Translations under genes and position numbers: made by a program
In this document: positions 7,541-15,822 of the stretch, piece after piece
How the letters are laid out: every line of letters begins with the position of its first letter
Numbering within the stretch: position 1 is the first letter of the stretch
The notes under the pieces: generated by a model
The model's database searches: none
Told to the model about the DNA's origin: nothing
What the model saw: only the letters and a program-made list of their open reading frames with translations
DNA from: Rubrobacter marinus
GTDB lineage: Bacteria > Actinomycetota > Rubrobacteria > Rubrobacterales > Rubrobacteraceae
Length of the DNA stretch: 64,000 nt
Assembly: GCF_011492965.1 (NCBI RefSeq)
Contig: NZ_CP045121.1
Span: forward strand, 2,604,001 to 2,668,000
Direction of reading: 5' to 3'

Positions 7541-9544
7541 ATGACGGAGCCGTATTCGGCGCGCTCCATCGGCGAGGCCGGCCGGGGAGCCGTCGTCGGC
7601 CGTCGGCGCGAGATCGAGGAGATCTCGGCCACCCTCTCGGCGGGCCGCGACCTGCTTCTCGAGGGACCGCCCGGGACCAGCAAATCCACCCTGCTCCGGA
7701 CGGTCGCCGGGGCTTCCCGCGTTCCCTTCGTCATGGTGGAAGGCAACGCGGACCTGACGCCGGCGAAGCTCGTCGGCTACCACGACCCGTCGGGCGTGGT
7801 GGCCCACGGCTACCGCCCCGAGGACTTCGCCTGGGGCCCGCTGACCGACGCTATGCGCCGCGGGGCTCTCCTCTACGTAGAGGAGTTCAACCGCGTCCCC
7901 GACGACACCCTGAACGTCCTGCTCGGGCCGCTCGCGGAGCGCGAGATCGAGGTGCCGCGCGTGGGGACGGTGCGGGCCGAGCCCGGCTTCCGGCTGATCG
8001 CGGCGATGAACCCCTTCGACAACGTGGGCACCATGCGCGTGAGCCGCTCCATCCTGGACCGGCTCTGCCGCCTGCCCGTCGGCTACCAGCCGGAGGGGGA
8101 GGAGCGCGAGATCGTGCGCCTCCGGAGCGGGAGCCCGAACGGCTGGCTGATCGAGGGCGCGGTCTCCTTGGTGCGCGCGAGCCGCGCCCACCCCGAGCTG
8201 CGCATGGGCTCGTCCGTGCGCGGGGCGATAGACCTCGTGCTCGTGGCCGAGAACCTGGCCCCCTTGCGCGACACGGACCTCCGCGCCGCGAGCATCCGGG
8301 GCGCGAGCAACGCGGCCAAGGATGTCGCGCTGGACGCGGCGCTCATCTCGCTCTCCGGCAGGATGGTGCCCGACGAGACCGCCCAGAGGCCGCCGGAGGC
8401 CATCGTCCGAGAGCTCTGGGAGGACGTCTTCTACTTCCGCCCGCAGCGGGCGCGCGGGGAGAGGGCGTTGGACGGACGGGACAACCCCGTAACCGCCCCC
8501 GCCGGGCGTCCCCGGCGCCGGCGCGGCCCGGTCGTGATGCCGTCCCGGCCGCGCGAGAGGGTCTCCTACCCGAAGCCCGGTAAGGTCAAGGAGCCGCCTC
8601 GGGTGTACCGGCCGAACGAGATGGCGCTCCTGGCGACCGAGCGCTCCGCCGGCCCCACGCCGCCGCGCAGCGCCGGGGAGTTCCGGCGCGACCACCCCGC
8701 GGCACGCGAGGTCCTGGCCGAGGACGAGCGGTTCGACCGGGCGGCCTTCGAGGAGCTGTACGAGAGGGACGAGGAGGCGGCGCTCTCGCTCCTCGGCGAC
8801 CTGTGGCCGAACGCGGCGGACGAGAAGCTGCGGGAGCTCACGCGCAAGATGGCGCTGAAGATCGTGGTCCGGCTGGCCAGGCACAACCCGACCGCGAGCC
8901 CGGGGCGGGGGAAGCTCCGTCCGGTGCGCTACCGGTTCAACAGCGACGACCTCGACATCGACCGCACGCTCGAGGAGATTGCCGGCAAGCCCTACCCGGA
9001 GTACGACGACTTCTGGGTCACCGAGCGCGTTCGGGCCAGGCGCACCTACGTCCTCCTGCTCGACGTCTCGGGCTCGATGCGCGGGACGAAGATGATGCAC
9101 GCGGCTCTGGCCGCCGCCTCCCTGGCGCGCAACGTCGCCGACGACGACTTCTCCGTAATCCTGTTCTGGCGCGACGCGGCCGTGGTCAAGGGCGCCACGC
9201 AACAGAAGCCTTTCGCAGAGCTACTCGACGATATCCTCGCGGCGCGGGCCCGCGGCCTCACCAACCTCAGGCTCGGGCTGGAGGTGGGCCTCGGCGAGAT
9301 GGAACGGACCGCAACCCGGGAGAAGGTAGCCATAATCTTCACCGACGCCATGCACAACGTCGGCGAAGACCCCTCGCCCATCGCCGAGAAGTACCAGACG
9401 CTGCACGTGATCGGCACCTCGCTCGAGGACGGCCGCGTACGCGCCTGCCAGGACCTCGCGGAGCGCGGCCGGGGAAGGTGCGTCTTTGTCGAACACATGG
9501 AAGACATCCCCTCGGCCGTCAACTACTGCCTGTCCGGGGCATGA
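7541..9544 (+). CDS. MoxR AAA+ ATPase fused to a VWA domain
   Basis: 667 residues from ATG 7541. Residues about 1-300 repeat the upstream MoxR protein closely (GPPGTSKSTLLRT, VEGNADLTPAKLVGYHDP, VEEFNRVPDDTLN, AMNPFDNVGT). A basic, proline-rich linker follows. The C-terminal third is a von Willebrand A domain with an intact MIDAS start, DVSGSMRG, and a later TDAMHN. These are normally two separate proteins (as in MoxR/CoxD plus CoxE), so this is a natural fusion beside a stand-alone paralogue. Stop and next start overlap as ATGA. Likely cytoplasmic, with an ATP-driven remodelling role. Confidence 0.88.
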   Translation: MTEPYSARSIGEAGRGAVVGRRREIEEISATLSAGRDLLLEGPPGTSKSTLLRTVAGASRVPFVMVEGNADLTPAKLVGYHDPSGVVAHGYRPEDFAWGPLTDAMRRGALLYVEEFNRVPDDTLNVLLGPLAEREIEVPRVGTVRAEPGFRLIAAMNPFDNVGTMRVSRSILDRLCRLPVGYQPEGEEREIVRLRSGSPNGWLIEGAVSLVRASRAHPELRMGSSVRGAIDLVLVAENLAPLRDTDLRAASIRGASNAAKDVALDAALISLSGRMVPDETAQRPPEAIVRELWEDVFYFRPQRARGERALDGRDNPVTAPAGRPRRRRGPVVMPSRPRERVSYPKPGKVKEPPRVYRPNEMALLATERSAGPTPPRSAGEFRRDHPAAREVLAEDERFDRAAFEELYERDEEAALSLLGDLWPNAADEKLRELTRKMALKIVVRLARHNPTASPGRGKLRPVRYRFNSDDLDIDRTLEEIAGKPYPEYDDFWVTERVRARRTYVLLLDVSGSMRGTKMMHAALAAASLARNVADDDFSVILFWRDAAVVKGATQQKPFAELLDDILAARARGLTNLRLGLEVGLGEMERTATREKVAIIFTDAMHNVGEDPSPIAEKYQTLHVIGTSLEDGRVRACQDLAERGRGRCVFVEHMEDIPSAVNYCLSGA

Positions 9545-9636
9545 GAGGCGAAGAACGCGAGCCGACGGCGCGAGGGCCTCTACCGGTAGACCCGGCGACG
9601 GGGGCCAGGGTCTGCAAGCTGTGCGAGAAGCCATAG
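9541..9636 (+). CDS. 31-residue CxxC micro-ORF coupled to the MoxR-VWA gene
   Basis: ATG 9541 overlaps the MoxR-VWA stop as ATGA, a common sign of translational coupling. The peptide ends VCKLCEKP, so it has one CxxC (residues 25 and 28) near its C-terminus, after a charged and proline-rich N-terminal half. No family recognised. It could be a metal- or redox-active accessory peptide, or a chance frame at the junction with the decayed FCD gene that overlaps its end. Confidence 0.4.
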   Translation: MRGEEREPTARGPLPVDPATGARVCKLCEKP

Positions 9637-9929
9637 AGGTGCCGGCGGCGGGCATGGCCGCCCTCCCGCACACCCCCGAGGCTCCTGGGGCCATGAAGGA
9701 AACCATGGGGCTTGACGGCCTGAAGGACTCGCACAGCCTGGTAGCGGACGTCTCCTTCCACCGGGCCGTCGCGGCCGCCTCCGGGAACAGGCTGCTCAGC
9801 GTGTTCATCGACTCCGTGTACCTGGCCGCGGGGAGGTTGTACAGCGAAGCCATCCCGGGGCGCGGACCGGGTGAGACGTCCGCAGGTACCGAGCAGGAAG
9901 GAGCCCAGGAGAGCGACCGACCGAACTAG
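9600..9929 (+). pseudogene. Remnant of a GntR/FadR-type regulator (FCD domain)
   Basis: The frame reads AVREAIEVPAAGMAAL, then DVSFHRAVAAASGN and LLSVFIDSVYLAAGRLYSEA, which fits the effector (FCD) domain of FadR-subfamily GntR regulators, including the Asp-x3-His metal site. The N-terminal winged helix is absent: upstream in this frame is the antisense-like end of the MoxR-VWA gene. The C-terminal helices with the remaining His ligands are also missing. It is therefore a 5'- and 3'-truncated remnant, not a working repressor. Confidence 0.55.
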
Positions 9930-10079
9930 AGTCGGCTCGCAAGCCCGCTAGGTCGCCGCCTGCTCCGTGATGGTGAATAGCGCTGGCAGATCCTCGTTTG
10001 CAGGAACTCCGAGTTCGTCTCCTACTCGGAGGTGAAGTGGAGGCCCCAGGCGAGGCAGATCGGGTCGGGGCCCACGGGC

Positions 10080-11171
10080 TCACGTCGCCCCGGACGGCTC
10101 CGCGAAGAAGCGCAACAGCCTCTCCCCCTCCTCGTCCAAGGAGCTGCGGGTCTCATCGGGTAGGGTGCCGAACGGCTCGATCTCCAGCCGCGCCGAGCCC
10201 CCCTCCCTCTCGACCTTCCAGGTGCCCGCGACGAAGCCGTCGACGAGGAACGTCGCGCGTACCCGTCCCGCCGAGAGGAAGACCCGGGCGCGGTGCTCGT
10301 CCGCGATCACCCGCGTCCGGTCCGCGTGGGCGAGCAGGACGTTGTCGTACTCGGGCAGGAAGCGGACGGGCGCCGGGGCGTCCGCGCCGGGGAGGGGGGC
10401 GTCCGGCAGGTCGAACAGCTCCCTGCCCCCCTCGTCACGGAAGGCGCGCAGCTCGGGCCTGAGCGCCTCGACGTGCTCCTTGAGCCGCGCCATGCCGAGG
10501 TAAGCCTGTGCGTCGCCCGTCGTCGCGGGGCCGAACGCCGCGAGGTAGCGCAGGATCAGGGCGCGCGGGCTCCCCGAGCCCGAGGGCGCCTCGCCGAGCC
10601 AGGACTCCGAGGTCGCGTAGGGCGGCCTGCCGGAGAACCCCCACGCGGCGCCTACGGACGGCACCTGCACCATCGGCAGGTACGTGCGCGCGGCGTAGGC
10701 CAGGGCCTCGGGGTCCCGGTCCGGGTAGAGCCCGGCCAGATGGGAGCGCAGCTCGCCGTAGGCGCGCGGCTCCTCGTCGAGGTACGCGCGGGCGGCGGCG
10801 ACGATGCGCTCCGCGTCGAGGCCACGGGCCCGTTTGCCGAAGAAGGAGTTCAGGGCGCGCGAGAGCGCGGGCTGGAGGGCGGGGCGCAGGAGCAGGTAGT
10901 CCTCCGCGGTCATCAGGTGCAGGGTCGAGCGCATGAGCGTTGCCCGGACGATCTTCCGCTCCTCCAGGGCGTGCGTCAGGTCCCGCGGACGGAACCCTTC
11001 GAGCCGCGTCCAGAGCCCGGCGTAGGGCGGGGAGACCACCTGGGCCTGAAGGCCGATCAGGCGGCCGACGGCTTCGGGGACGGGGAGCGCCTCGCGGCCC
11101 AGCAAGATCTGCCGGGCGAGCGTCGCCCTGTTGAGCTCGCGGAGGGTAAGGGTGCGTTCCGGCGCGGGCAT
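10080..11171 (-). CDS. Winged-helix DNA-binding protein of the AlkZ/YcaQ-like (HTH_42) family
   Basis: 363 residues from ATG 11171. Starts with RTLTLRELNRATLARQILL and carries IGLQAQVVSPPYAGLWTRL; the QAQ in this position corresponds to the QxQ/QxD catalytic motif of AlkZ-type DNA glycosylases that unhook alkylated or crosslinked bases. Three winged-helix modules are expected and the length fits. Related actinobacterial proteins mostly carry QxQ and have not been assigned a substrate. Monocistronic; the downstream SDR on the same strand is only loosely spaced. Confidence 0.75.
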   Translation of the reverse strand: MPAPERTLTLRELNRATLARQILLGREALPVPEAVGRLIGLQAQVVSPPYAGLWTRLEGFRPRDLTHALEERKIVRATLMRSTLHLMTAEDYLLLRPALQPALSRALNSFFGKRARGLDAERIVAAARAYLDEEPRAYGELRSHLAGLYPDRDPEALAYAARTYLPMVQVPSVGAAWGFSGRPPYATSESWLGEAPSGSGSPRALILRYLAAFGPATTGDAQAYLGMARLKEHVEALRPELRAFRDEGGRELFDLPDAPLPGADAPAPVRFLPEYDNVLLAHADRTRVIADEHRARVFLSAGRVRATFLVDGFVAGTWKVEREGGSARLEIEPFGTLPDETRSSLDEEGERLLRFFAEPSGAT

Positions 11172-11217
11172 CGTCGTCCTCAGGCCGGGGACGCGAGAGT
11201 TGCGGCGGGCCGCCGGC

Positions 11218-11955
11218 TCACCAGGGGAGCGGCTCGCCGTCGCGGAAGAAGCCGCCCGTGGGCCCGCCGTCGGTGAGGGTGGCGGCCCAGGCGACGCTCG
11301 CGGCGCCGTCGGGGATCGGGCGGGCGCCCATAGCCTCCATGCCGGGGGCGGTCGCGGTGAGGCCCGGGTCCACGGAGTTGACGAGTATGCCCGTGTCCCT
11401 CAGCTCGGCGGCCAGCTTCGAGGTCAGGGCGTTCAGCGCGGCCTTGGAGATCGCGTAGGTCGCCGCGCCGCCGCCCGTCGTTAGCCCGAATTGGGGCTCG
11501 CCGTGCGAGCCGGCCCCGCTCGCCACGTTGACGATCCGGCCGTGCGCGCTCTCGCGGATCATGGGCAGAAACGCCTGTGTTACCCGCCAGGCGCCGAAGA
11601 GGTTCGTCTCGAAGACGGCCCGCGCGGCCTCCAGGTCCGCGGCGGACGCCGTCTCGGACCAGTCGGCGTAGGCGGCCGCGTTGTTGACCAGCACGTCCAG
11701 GCCGCCGAGCTCGCCCCGGAGCTCGGCGGCGAGCGAACGGGCGCTCGCGGCGTCGCGGACGTCGAGCGCCTTGGGGCGCACGTCCGAGCCATCGCCGTCA
11801 AGCTCCCTCGCGGCGGCGCCGGCCTTCCCGAGGTCCCGGGCGGTCAGGACCACGGTCATGCCCCGCCGGGCGAGCTGTCGGGCCGCCTCGAGCCCTATGC
11901 CGTGGCTCGCGCCGGTGATCAAGGCCGTCTTCGGAGCGCCTCCCCCATCCGCCAA
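11218..11955 (-). CDS. SDR-family NAD(P)-dependent oxidoreductase
   Basis: 245 residues from TTG 11955, chosen because GGAGG lies five bases ahead of it; an ATG at 12009 would add a non-conserved arginine-rich leader. Classical SDR features: TGASHGIG nucleotide motif, NNAA motif, Ser in NVASGAG and YAISK. The PGLTATAPGMEAMG segment resembles carbonyl-reductase-like SDRs. Substrate unknown. It is divergent from corA. Confidence 0.85.
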   Translation of the reverse strand: MADGGGAPKTALITGASHGIGLEAARQLARRGMTVVLTARDLGKAGAAARELDGDGSDVRPKALDVRDAASARSLAAELRGELGGLDVLVNNAAAYADWSETASAADLEAARAVFETNLFGAWRVTQAFLPMIRESAHGRIVNVASGAGSHGEPQFGLTTGGGAATYAISKAALNALTSKLAAELRDTGILVNSVDPGLTATAPGMEAMGARPIPDGAASVAWAATLTDGGPTGGFFRDGEPLPW

Positions 11956-12051
11956 CGGAGCCTCCAATCCCCTGTCGCCAGGTCTACGGATTCGCCACCT
12001 ACGGAGCATTGTACAGGGGCGGAATCCGGCTCCCTACCCCCGCCCCGCCGG

Positions 12052-12065
12052 TATACTCCGCTGCA
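12052..12065 (+). promoter_or_regulatory. corA -10 box, leaderless start
   Basis: TATACT at 12052-12057 is followed by seven bases and then ATG 12065. No Shine-Dalgarno sequence is present. No convincing -35 is seen. Confidence 0.5.
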
Positions 12066-13084
12066 TGAGGACGGGCACGGAGAAGCTGCCGGAGAACGTG
12101 GAGCTGATGGTGCTCGATTCTTCGGGGAACCTCCGGGAGGACGTGGGGTCGGATGAGCTGCCGGGGTACCTCTCCGACGGGGACGCGCTCGTGTGGTGCG
12201 ACGTCTCCAGCCAGGACGGCGGGGAGGACGGGCCCTACGTGCGGCTGCTCTCGGAGGCGTTCGGCTTCGACGGGCTCACGATCGAGGACTGCTTCACCGA
12301 GAGCCATCTGCCCAAGGTCGACGACTACGGAGAGTACCTGTTCGTGGTGCTGTTCTCGTTCGGCCTCTCCGGCGAGGGGAGCCGGCTGGTCACCGCCGAG
12401 ATCGACATGTACGTGGGCAAGAACTTCGTCGTGTGCGTGCACCCGAAGCCCGTGGCGGAGCTCGGGCGGGTGCGGGAGAAGCTGAGGGCCGGGGACGCGT
12501 TCGTCTCTGCGTCGGCGTCGAGGATAGCCCACACCGTGCTCGACGCCGTCGTCGACGAGTACCTGCCGATCATGGACGCCCTCTCGGCCCGGGCCGACGA
12601 GGTAGAGGCGAAGCTCCTCGGGGGCGACGAGAACGTCTCCACCCGGGCGCTCGACGACCTCTTCGGCCTCAAGCACCTGCTCACCTCGCTCAGGAGGATC
12701 GCGCTCCCCCAGAGGGACAGCGTCACGACGTTCACCCGGCCGACGACGCCGCTGGTGCCGGAAGAGGACCAGATGTACTTCCAGGACATCCTCGACCACC
12801 TCAACCGGGTCATGGACTCCATCGAGTCCACGCGCGACTACCTCTCCAGCACGATGGAGATCTACACGACCCGCGCCACCCAGCGCATAAACCAGGGCAT
12901 CCAGAAGCTGACGGCCATCTCGACCGTGGTCCTGCCGCTTACGCTCATCACGAGCGTCTACGGGATGAACTTCGAGAACATGCCCGAGCTCGCCACCCGC
13001 TACGGCTACTTCGTCGTCCTCGCCGTCCTGCTGACGATCGGGACGATCATGCTCTACTACCTCCACCGCAGGAGGATGCTCTGA
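12065..13084 (+). CDS. corA: CorA-type magnesium/divalent cation transporter
   Basis: 339 residues. A long cytoplasmic alpha/beta-helical domain is followed by two C-terminal membrane helices with the signature YGMNFENMPEL between them (GMN is the CorA selectivity motif) and a basic RRRML end. Acts as a homopentameric Mg2+ (possibly Co2+/Ni2+) channel in the plasma membrane. It starts leaderless from TATACT. The next genes form a second Mg-type transporter with a regulatory partner, so this is a divalent-cation neighbourhood. Confidence 0.92.
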   Translation: MRTGTEKLPENVELMVLDSSGNLREDVGSDELPGYLSDGDALVWCDVSSQDGGEDGPYVRLLSEAFGFDGLTIEDCFTESHLPKVDDYGEYLFVVLFSFGLSGEGSRLVTAEIDMYVGKNFVVCVHPKPVAELGRVREKLRAGDAFVSASASRIAHTVLDAVVDEYLPIMDALSARADEVEAKLLGGDENVSTRALDDLFGLKHLLTSLRRIALPQRDSVTTFTRPTTPLVPEEDQMYFQDILDHLNRVMDSIESTRDYLSSTMEIYTTRATQRINQGIQKLTAISTVVLPLTLITSVYGMNFENMPELATRYGYFVVLAVLLTIGTIMLYYLHRRRML

Positions 13085-13161
13085 GGGCGGCCCCCGCTCC
13101 TGCCCGCGAAGCGATGGGATCGCCGAGAACCGACGGATAGAAGCTCGCGGCTACAGAACGC

Positions 13162-13197
13162 TTTACTTTGCGCGGGGTAGGGGCTATACAGCCCTTG
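13162..13197 (+). promoter_or_regulatory. Promoter of the MgtE-like gene, leaderless GTG
   Basis: TTTACT (13162-13167), 17-bp spacer, TATACA (13185-13190), then six bases to GTG 13197. No ribosome-binding site is present ahead of the GTG. Confidence 0.55.
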
Positions 13198-14537
13198 TGA
13201 TCGAGGGTGAGGACAAGGGCTCCCGCGGCAGGAGGCGGCGCTTCGTGCGGGGAGGAGAGGATGCATCCGGGCGCGAGCCGGGTCGCATAAGGCGCCGGTT
13301 GCAGGAGCGGCCCCGGATACGGCCGAAGGTCTACGGCTACCTCTCTCAGGAGAAAGAGTCCCTCAGGCAGGGGTTCGCGGCGCTGTTCATCTCGTCGGTG
13401 GGGGAGCTCGTCGCGGGGATCGCGCTCGCCGGCATCACGGACACGCTGGACCAGCTTGTCGGGCTCGCGGTCCTGATCCCGGCGGCCATCGGGATGCGGG
13501 GCGCCATCTTCGGGGCGATGGGGAGCCGCATCTCGACGGCGATACAGACCGGCCTCTTCAGCTTCTCGTTCAGGAGGGGCGTGCTGGCGGAGAACGTCCA
13601 GGCCGCGGCGGTCCTCTCGCTCATCTCGGGGGTGTTCCTGGCGTTTCTCGCCCGGTATCTCTGCGACATCCTTGGGGTGGAGACGCGGCTCTCCGTCTTC
13701 GACTACGTCGTGATCTCGACCGTCGGCGGGGTGATCGCGGGGACGTTCTTGCTGGGCATCACGGTGCTCGTGGCTCGGGTGAGCGTCGCGCGCGACTGGG
13801 ACATGGACAACATTGCGGCGCCGATGATCACGGCGGCGGGCGACATCCTGACCCTCCCGTCGCTCGTCGTCGCGACCTACCTTATAGGCATCCCGATCTT
13901 CTCGAGCGTGTTCGCCGTCGCCCTGATCGCGGTGGCGCTCGGGGCGGTCGCCGCCGCCTTCAGGCTCGGCGTCCCGAACCTGAGGCGCATCCTCGCCGAG
14001 TCGCTGCCGATCCTGGCGCTCACGGGGACGGTGACGATCCTCGTCGGGGTGGCGCTTCAGGACCGCGAGGAGCAGTTCACGACGCTGCTGGCGCTCTCCA
14101 TCCTGCTCCCGGCGTTTCTGCAGGAGGGCGGCGCCCTGGGCGGCATCCTCTCCAGCCGCCTCTCGTCGAAGGTACACCTCGGGCTCCTGGCGCCGCGGGG
14201 GCTGCCCTCGGTCGGCGCCTTCCGGGACTTCACCCTGATCTACATCTTCGCCACCGGGGTCTACCTGTTTATCGGGGGGGCGTCGCACGTTCTCGCGGTG
14301 ACGCTCTTCTCCCCCGAGGCGAGCCCCGGGTTCGGGGCGATGCTCGGGATCAGCGCCCTCGCGGGCCTCATAGCGACGACGGCGGCCGTGTTCGCGGCGT
14401 ACTACGGGAGCGTCCTCAGCTACCGCTTCGGGCTCGACCCGGACACGTACGGCATCCCGATCATCACCGCCGCGGTGGACCTGCTCGGATTTATGAGCCT
14501 TATAATAGCCATGATCGTTTTCGGATTGGCCGGTTAG
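13197..14537 (+). CDS. SLC41/MgtE-like magnesium transporter, two MgtE membrane domains, no CBS
   Basis: 446 residues. After a basic N-terminus, two homologous five-helix MgtE-type membrane halves can be read. The first has IPAAIGMRGAIFGAMGSRIS and DNIAAPMITAAGD; the second has LPAFLQEGGALGGILSSRLS and PDTYGIPIITAAVD. The paired P-x-x-x-G-G/GNxG-like and P-[IM]-[IT]-T-A motifs line the Mg2+ path in MgtE. The N and CBS gating domains of classical MgtE are missing, as in SLC41 and archaeal relatives. The downstream PhoU-RCK_C gene, 14 bp away, probably supplies regulation. Confidence 0.85.
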   Translation: MIEGEDKGSRGRRRRFVRGGEDASGREPGRIRRRLQERPRIRPKVYGYLSQEKESLRQGFAALFISSVGELVAGIALAGITDTLDQLVGLAVLIPAAIGMRGAIFGAMGSRISTAIQTGLFSFSFRRGVLAENVQAAAVLSLISGVFLAFLARYLCDILGVETRLSVFDYVVISTVGGVIAGTFLLGITVLVARVSVARDWDMDNIAAPMITAAGDILTLPSLVVATYLIGIPIFSSVFAVALIAVALGAVAAAFRLGVPNLRRILAESLPILALTGTVTILVGVALQDREEQFTTLLALSILLPAFLQEGGALGGILSSRLSSKVHLGLLAPRGLPSVGAFRDFTLIYIFATGVYLFIGGASHVLAVTLFSPEASPGFGAMLGISALAGLIATTAAVFAAYYGSVLSYRFGLDPDTYGIPIITAAVDLLGFMSLIIAMIVFGLAG

Positions 14538-14551
14538 GAGCCCTGTCACAC

Positions 14552-15760
14552 ATGCGCGACGCCCGACCCAGGAACCTCAAAGAGATGATCTCGGAGGCGA
14601 AGAACACCTCCGAGCTCATGGTGGACCTGGCCTACGCGGCCCTGTTCTACAACTCGGAGGACTTCTCCGAGGAGGTGATACGCCTCGAGAGGCGCCTGAA
14701 CGACCTCGTCTTCGACATGAGGAGCCTCGCCATCTTCGCGGCGCGCAGCCACGCCGACGCCGAGCAGATGGCCGGCATCCTCCAGGTCGTTCAGGACATA
14801 GAGAAGATCGGCAACGCCGCGACCGACATCGCCAAGATCGTCGAGAAGAAGCTCGGCATCCCGCCCGAGCTCCTCCAGGACCTCCCGGCGGCCGAGGAGA
14901 TCACGAGCCGCGTCCACATCGCCCCGGAGAGCGCCCTGGACGGCCGGAGCCTCGACGAGCTGGACCTCCCCGTGGAGACCGGGATGCGCCCGATCGCCAT
15001 CCGCAGCGGCTCCGAGTGGAACTTCGACCCCGAGCCCGAGGACGTCCTCCGGGCGGGCGACGTCCTCTTCATGCAGGGCCCGCCCGAGGGGGTCGCGGAG
15101 ATCCGGGAGTTCGCGGGCGCCCCCGTCGCCCGGCACACGCCGCACGCCGGCGACGGGGGCGCCCCGCCCGAGGGGCTCTCGGAGCTCGAGCGGGCGGTGG
15201 ACATCCTTATCGAGATGAAGAACCTCTCCGAGGTCGCCGTGGGGCTCGCCTACTCGGCGCTCCTGTACTACGACGCGAGGCTCGCGCGCGAGGTGGTTGC
15301 GATCGAGGACGAGATGGACGAGATGCGCTACCGTATCGAGCGCTGGGTCCTCCTCGCCGCCCGCAGGATGGAAGACGCGCCGCGCCTGCGCGGCATCCTG
15401 CACCTCGCGACCGCCTCGGAGACGATCGCCGACTGCGCCCAGGAGATGGTCTGGATCGTGGAGAAGGGCGAGGAGGTCCACCCCGTCCTCTCGGCCGCCG
15501 TCGGGGAGTCCGACGAGATCGTCCTGAAGCTCACCGTCTCCCCGGGCTCCCCCGCGGACGGCCGAACCCTCGGCTCCCTGCGGATAGAGACCGAGACGGG
15601 GATGTACGCCCTCGCGGTGAACCGCGCGGGGCGCTGGACCTACCGCCCGCGCGACGCCTACGCCCTGAGGGGCGGCGACTCCCTCCTCGTCACGGGCGCC
15701 CCCGAGGGCCTCGAACCCCTGGCCGATCTCTTCGGCCAGGAGCTTGAGGAGCCGCAGTAA
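14552..15760 (+). CDS. Double PhoU-TrkA_C regulatory protein
   Basis: 402 residues made of a duplicated unit: PhoU-like helices (about 1-110), an RCK_C/TrkA_C domain (about 118-190, ending VLRAGDVLFMQGPPEG), a linker, then a second PhoU-like part (about 210-305) and a second RCK_C (about 315-395, ending ALRGGDSLLVTGAPEG). The equivalent sequences AEEVI-RLERRLNDL and AREVVAIEDEMDEM show the repeat. Such proteins gate or regulate cation transporters through ligand or ion binding. It is in an operon with the SLC41-like gene, so it is probably its cytoplasmic gate or regulator. Confidence 0.85.
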   Translation: MRDARPRNLKEMISEAKNTSELMVDLAYAALFYNSEDFSEEVIRLERRLNDLVFDMRSLAIFAARSHADAEQMAGILQVVQDIEKIGNAATDIAKIVEKKLGIPPELLQDLPAAEEITSRVHIAPESALDGRSLDELDLPVETGMRPIAIRSGSEWNFDPEPEDVLRAGDVLFMQGPPEGVAEIREFAGAPVARHTPHAGDGGAPPEGLSELERAVDILIEMKNLSEVAVGLAYSALLYYDARLAREVVAIEDEMDEMRYRIERWVLLAARRMEDAPRLRGILHLATASETIADCAQEMVWIVEKGEEVHPVLSAAVGESDEIVLKLTVSPGSPADGRTLGSLRIETETGMYALAVNRAGRWTYRPRDAYALRGGDSLLVTGAPEGLEPLADLFGQELEEPQ

Positions 15761-15822
15761 TCAGGGGCGGCATCCAGGGGAAGCTCGCGACCCTCGGCAC
15801 GAAGGGGGAGGCGGGCCCGCTG

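Noticed and set aside
9541..9636. 31-residue peptide as a mycofactocin precursor (MftA)
   Set aside because: MftA ends in a Val-Tyr core peptide; this one ends CKLCEKP and no MftB/MftC genes are nearby.
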